From Caenorhabditis elegans (Eukaryota; Nematoda; Chromadorea; Rhabditida; Rhabditidae), in assembly GCF_000002985.6 (NCBI RefSeq), contig NC_003279.8, positions 8,184,001 through 8,248,000 on the forward strand: 64,000 nt of DNA, written 5' to 3'. The translations under genes were made by a program, and so were the position numbers. Shown here in pieces: positions 59,754 through 64,000 of the stretch. The notes under the pieces were generated by a model, which was not told the DNA's origin, searched no databases, and saw only the letters and a program-made list of their open reading frames with translations. Each line of letters opens with the position of its first letter. Within the stretch, counting starts at the first letter, position 1.

Positions 59754-60948
59754 TTAAACCATATGAGCTCTGGCCACCTTTCTTCTCTTATATGGCTGGG
59801 CAGCTGGAGCAGCATCATGAGCATCAGCAACTGGAGCTGGCGATTCATAATCGTGAAGCTTTGGTGGAGCAACTGGAGCTGGTGGTGGTGGATGTGGAGC
59901 AGTTGGAGCTGGAGCATCATATCCCTTTGGTGCTGCTGGAGCTGGAGAATCATATCCCTTTGTTGCTGCTGGAGCTGGAGCTTCATAAGACGCTGGTTGG
60001 GAGTCGGATGATCCAGTTGCAGCCATCTCAGCGGATCTTGGTGGACATGGACAATAGGCAGCATCAGCTCCTGGAGCTCCAACCTCTCCAACATCCCCTG
60101 ATGGTCCGTCTGGTCCTGGATGTCCTGGTTGTCCATCAGCTCCAGCTGGCCCTTCTGGTCCTTGTTGTCCATCTTGTCCATTCTCTCCTGGTTCTCCATC
60201 TCTTCCTGGTCCTCCTGGAGCTCCTGGTGCACCAACTGGTCCTGGTTGTCCTTGTCCACGAGTTCCGTTCTGTCCAACTGGTCCGTCCTCTCCTGGTGGT
60301 CCTGGAAGTCCTGGAGTTCCTTCATCTCCTTCTGGTCCATCTGGTCCTGGTTCTCCATCTTTTCCATTTGTTCCATCAACTCCAAAATCTCCATCTGGTC
60401 CTGGATGTCCTGGGAATCCATTTGGTCCTGGTGGTCCTGGTGGTCCAGCTGGGCACTTCACATCCTTATTGAAGTCAGCCATACGATCCCCTTCAGTTGA
60501 GTCACTTCCTGGATTTCCAGCTCTTCCAGCTGGTCCATCATCTCCTGGGGTTCCAGGATTTCCTGGTGGTCCTGGTGGTCCAGCTGGACAATCCTTTGGT
60601 TGTGGTCCACAATTGCAACCAGAAGAACCGGATGCAGATCCAGCAACTCCAGCATCTCCATATCCTCTTCTGAATCTTTTAAGGAAGGTCTCGAATGGTT
60701 GAACAGCATCTTCACGTGGAACCATTGTAGTCCAAGCATCTTCAGCAAGAGTTTTGAATTCAGCAAGATCCTCATATACTCCTGATTGGAAGGAATTAAT
60801 GTCGTGAAGGACAAACAGTGCGGCAAAAATAGCTGAAAATTGAGACATTTCGTGAGCAGAATGACTTAAAAATGAATTTACCTGGAACAATAGCAACTCC
60901 GCAGAGTGCAACGGCAGTACCAGCAACCAATTGTCCAGATGTTGTCAT
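59754..60948 (-). CDS. col-63: Cuticle collagen
   Basis: Secreted structural protein of the nematode cuticle. Exons: 60948-60882 and 60832-59754 (TAA), 381 residues. The N-terminus [10 protein letters not shown] plus hydrophobic [15 protein letters not shown] is the usual signal/anchor. A subtilisin-type cleavage site KRFRRG precedes the mature chain. Cys motifs CNCGPQ, CPAGPPG and KCPAGPPG flank two interrupted Gly-X-Y blocks (about [10 protein letters not shown] to [10 protein letters not shown]), and CPCPPR closes them. The C-terminal tail of about 95 residues is unusually long and Ala/Pro-rich, with repeated [15 protein letters not shown] units and a basic end ([13 protein letters not shown]). 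TATATAAT lies about 35 bp upstream. Family is certain; the symbol comes from remembered map position beside kri-1. Confidence 0.85.
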
Positions 60949-60982
60949 CGTTGGATGATGTCTATTCGTAAAAATCGTTGCC

Positions 60983-60990
60983 ATTATATA
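60983..60990 (-). promoter_or_regulatory. col-63: TATA box of the collagen gene
   Basis: TATATAAT on the minus strand, 35-42 bp before the ATG. Strongly expressed cuticle collagen genes commonly have a TATA box close to a very short 5' UTR. Confidence 0.65.
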
Positions 60991-61854
60991 CGTATCCAAA
61001 AAGCTCAAAAAAAGTAGATCTGCGTGTTGCATAATAGCCAGTTTTTCGCTTGGAAAGGATCCCCTATCCGTCTACTTTTTTCTCAATTTTTCGGCGATAC
61101 ACCTTCCCTTTATCGAGTGTTATTTCACATAGCAATAACCGATGGGTGTATGTGGCTTAGAATTTCAAGAAATTAATGATTTTTCTTCTTGTGGTTTGAA
61201 TATTATTTGTTATATTTGTATTTTAACCATTCAGAGTTTTCATAACTTTCATGAAGGTAAATGTACGTTTCGACGAACTGTAATGCTACAATCTTCTTCC
61301 CTTGCATAACATGACAAGCTCATCATGTTTTAGAAAATTATTTCTGAAAACTCATTGGTGGCGATGCTCCAATTGTAAGAACAAACTGATACAGATAATC
61401 TGGCTGAATCATGAGAAAATACTTCAGAAACTTCTTGCTCTTCGATTTATCTGTAACTTTTCAGCAAAACAATAAAACATAGCTCTAATCTTTGTTAAAT
61501 TAACTTCTCTGAATTCATACTCAATCTTTAATTAATTTAGTTGCAGTGACCTCAGCGTCCAATTCATAATCATTGTTTCTAAGACGGCACTTCCTAGAAC
61601 AGTTTCATCACCGGTCTGCAATAAATGAGACAGCCGGCTGCTAGACGATAGTTGCTGCGGCCTCCGACATATCACGGGTTTCGCGCGCCACTCTAAAATG
61701 TGTTAGGTGTGCGCCGCCCCCTTGGAAACTTCTGTTTATTGTGCCGAAGGAAGATTGAAGAAATGGGGGATATTTGAAGAAAAAATCATAAAATCAGTAG
61801 ATTAAAAAAAAACATGAGTAAAATCTAACATTCGTAATAGTTTTCCATATAAAA
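60991..61854. other. Intergenic: collagen upstream, homeobox gene 3' flank
   Basis: Contains the collagen upstream region and the 3' UTR of the homeobox gene (minus-strand AATAAA at 61735-61740, 115 nt past its stop). A GC-rich patch at about 61620-61720 stands out from the AT-rich surroundings and might be regulatory. No coding frame is supported. Confidence 0.5.
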
Positions 61855-63054
61855 TCAACAATTTTCCTGACTATGAGTAAGTTGTGGTGGCTCAAAGTGA
61901 ATTGGATAGGGGAATGGCATTGGATATTGATTAAATGCATTGGAAAATGATTGATTTGGAATATAATAAGGGATAAATGGTGGATGATATTCCGAAATGA
62001 ATGGACTACTTGTCGATGGTGTTTGAGGCGATTCCTGGAATTTTTACGCGTTCAATTTGAAAAATTCATGGTCAATTTTATACACATTCAGTAATTTTAC
62101 AGAAAAATAAACATTAAGCTTATTCAGACGCGAAAATTCGATATTTTTAAGCCAAAAATACGGTACTTGGTGTCGGCGCGTCGCTTTTTTGTTAAATATA
62201 TACATGTGTGTGCCTTTAAGGAGTACTGTAATATCAAACTATCGTTTCTGTAGCATTTTAATTAAATTTTCATCCTTTTTCATTAATAATTTTTTAATTA
62301 AAAACTATTACGGGAACAATAAATCATGAGAATGCGTACTTGGTGCATTTTATTTGACGCGCGATATCTCTTAGCGTCAAATAAAATGCACCGAGTACGC
62401 ATTCTCATGATTTATTGTTCCCGTAATAACAAGTCGTAAGAATGATTTTTCGAATGAAAAATCCACGAATATTCCGCAACAACGAAAGCTTTAAATTACA
62501 GTACTCTTAAAGGCGTACAGCCGTTTTCTTGAATTTTTAAAAAAATATTTTTTCTTCACTGAATTTCCTTCACTTTCTAGGCGAGTCGTAAGCTTTTTAT
62601 TTACTAGAAACATACTTTTTTCATTGATTTCTTATCACTGTCTTCGAAATTCAAATGAAAAACGTTTCCAGTTTTGCTGACGTGCGTGTTGTCCGCCGGA
62701 GTCCCATATTCAGCGAATGGAAACCTGAAAACCAATTTATATTGATTTTAATCTAGAAATTAAACTTTTTTAAACAAACCCATAAACTTCTTTTCCCTCG
62801 GAAGTCTTGAAGAATTCATCGGAAATTCCATTGTTATGAGTTGATGAAAGTGTATTTGCTGGAGGAAGCATTGGCGGTGTATCTGTCTTATTCTCACTCA
62901 TCCATGACCTAAATGTGATAACTCTATTAGACGGGCATTTATCATAAGAAGCGAACCAAGATGGCATTGTATCTTTCAGTGAATGCTTCTCCTCTCCTTG
63001 ACAATCCTGCTTCTCTTGACGGCGAAATTTAGCTCGGCGGTTTTGGAACCATAC
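61855..63054 (-). CDS. ceh-8: Paired-like homeobox gene, 3' part only
   Basis: Transcription factor; CEH-8 is the C. elegans RAX-type homeoprotein, which I recall beside the collagen and kri-1. Only the last three exons lie in the window: 63054-62780, 62724-62616, 62034-61855 (TGA); phases close. The first begins [16 protein letters not shown], the end of homeodomain helix 3, with Gln at position 50 as in paired-like (not Pax) proteins. Position 56 is Phe where most such domains have Trp. The C-terminus is Pro/Tyr/Phe-rich ([23 protein letters not shown]), as in many activation tails. I see no OAR motif. The rest of the homeodomain is not in 63,055-64,000, so the gene continues beyond the window. 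Family is certain; the symbol is likely. Confidence 0.8.
62155..62525. repeat. Dispersed foldback repeat, copy 4, interrupted by a palindrome
   Basis: Left arm: AATACGGTACTTGGTGTCGG and GTGCCTTTAAGGAGTACTGT and ATCGTTTCTG. Right arm, inverted: GCAACAACGAAAGC, ATTACAGTACTCTTAAAGGC and GTACAGCCG. Its centre is split by the palindrome at 62307-62427. It lies in the last intron of the homeobox gene. Confidence 0.75.
62307..62427. repeat. Near-perfect palindrome with 54-bp arms
   Basis: Arms 62307-62360 and 62374-62427 around the 13-nt spacer GCGATATCTCTTA, with one mismatch (CTTGG against CTCGG on the same strand sense). The outer end is ATTACGGGAACAATAAATC. It shares GAGAATGCGTA and GACGCG with the degraded element at 29310-29405. 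Confidence 0.95.
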
Positions 63055-64000
63055 CTGAAACAGAAGAAAGTAAAACATTTAGAATTGAATAGGACATTTA
63101 CAGAAAAGTCAGAACATAAAAGTTACCTAACGTTTATAACAATTGACCCAATTTTTTAAAATATAATATTCGTTTCTGATTTTGCGATGATTTTTTGTTG
63201 TTTTTCAAATAAGTATAACTCGAAAACTACAGTAGCTCGCAAAAAGATTTTAACTAAACAAATGTTTCCCATAATTTTTTCTACAATTTTTTTTGTTGAC
63301 AAAATTTTACCATCTGCACTCTGGAAGAAATTACAGTGGAAAAAAATCACGTCCAGGTGGGAGGTTTGAGAGTTTCGTTTTTTCAAGCTTCAAAAATTCT
63401 AACGTAAACTTCCCGACCATTGCCAATTCTTTATAAAAATATTTTCTAGGCGACTTACATACTTACGCAACATTTATGATAAGTTTGTTACACCATCCAT
63501 TAGTTGCACCATCCATTAGAAAACCAAAGGCTTCAATTTTCAAAACTTAAATTTCAAATGTAGATTTTGAATATCTGATTTAAAATAAAGTTCCTCCCCA
63601 ATTTATTATTTTCCCATTCGACTTCTCCGCCACTATTTCCCTCATCTACCGTATACCAATTAGTAAGTTGTCAATCTCTATGCTCCCTTTGCCCCATCTT
63701 GTCCATTAAAGTGCCATGTTTTTACTTTCTTCTCTTGTTCCTCCTAACATCTTTCTTTATCCACCACCTACAGTAATCCCATCAAGAATGTGTAAACTGT
63801 CTTGATGAACGCTCGCTCTTTTTACGGGAAACTCAGTCCGCCGGAAAATTACACCAAGTATACCGAATTAGAAATAAAGGAAAAACCAACAGAAATCCGA
63901 TTTTTTATTTCTCAAAGTTACTCAAAAAGCTCCGATTGTTTGACTGAAAATATTGAAAAATCTAATGATTTTCATGTGTTTTATAGATCATTATATCTTA
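63055..64000 (-). other. Homeobox gene intron running off the window
   Basis: Begins at the acceptor TTCTGTTTCAG before the helix-3 exon and extends to the window end. No homeodomain helix 1-2 coding sequence was found on the minus strand here, so the preceding exon is outside. A small inverted pair (CATCAAGA...TCTTGATG, about 63780-63809) is the only structure noted. Confidence 0.6.

Noticed and set aside
59636..60472. Long antisense frames opposite the collagen
   Set aside because: Shadow frames of the Gly-X-Y repeat; codon periodicity makes the other frames open.

Overview
This window looks like nuclear DNA of a Caenorhabditis nematode, most probably C. elegans. It is AT-rich. Introns are short and begin GT and end TTTTCAG. 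Several starts lie directly behind a TTTCAG-type acceptor, as in trans-spliced messages. It holds a cuticle collagen and many foldback (palindromic) repeats. From memory, the gene set kcnl-2, dhs-3, gla-3, kri-1, col-63 and ceh-8 places it on C. elegans chromosome I. I could not run a search, so these names rest on domain content and remembered neighbourhood.

Layout. 1-24,557 (+): one long gene for a small-conductance calcium-activated potassium channel. It has several alternative first exons spread over 20 kb of introns, then a compact channel-coding block. 24,825-26,640 (-): a complete SURF4-family cargo receptor. 27,051-28,368 (+): an orphan four-helix membrane protein. 28,426-34,324 (-): short-chain dehydrogenase DHS-3, whose first large intron carries the whole CCCH zinc-finger gene gla-3 on the opposite strand (30,410-33,573). 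34,325-36,450: repeat-rich intergenic DNA. 36,451-39,001 (-): an orphan 554-residue protein. 39,167-40,072: two GC-rich foldback elements. 40,608-42,259 (-): an orphan cysteine-rich single-pass membrane protein. 42,541-56,632 (-): the KRIT1/CCM1 orthologue kri-1 in 15 exons, with a Ly6-like gene nested on the other strand at 51,747-53,304 and a possible second small nested gene at 43,306-43,606. 58,140-59,506 (+): a two-repeat DUF3421/DM9 protein, convergent with a cuticle collagen (59,754-60,948, -). 61,855-63,054 (-): the last three exons of a paired-like homeobox gene that runs off the right end.

Exon phases were checked by hand at nearly every junction. They close correctly for SURF4-like, the four-helix protein, dhs-3, gla-3, the 554-residue orphan, kri-1, the Ly6-like gene, DUF3421, the collagen and the homeobox 3' end. 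Two genes did not close at once. kcnl-2 needs an extra 58-nt exon at 19,385-19,442. The 40.6-42.3 kb gene has one unresolved junction inside an inverted duplication.

The genes do not form one pathway. The notable architecture is opposite-strand nesting of genes in introns, tightly packed convergent 3' ends (one pair shares back-to-back poly(A) signals), and foldback elements confined to introns and intergenic gaps. I found no rRNA, CRISPR or clear intact tRNA gene, and no convincing new multi-gene system.
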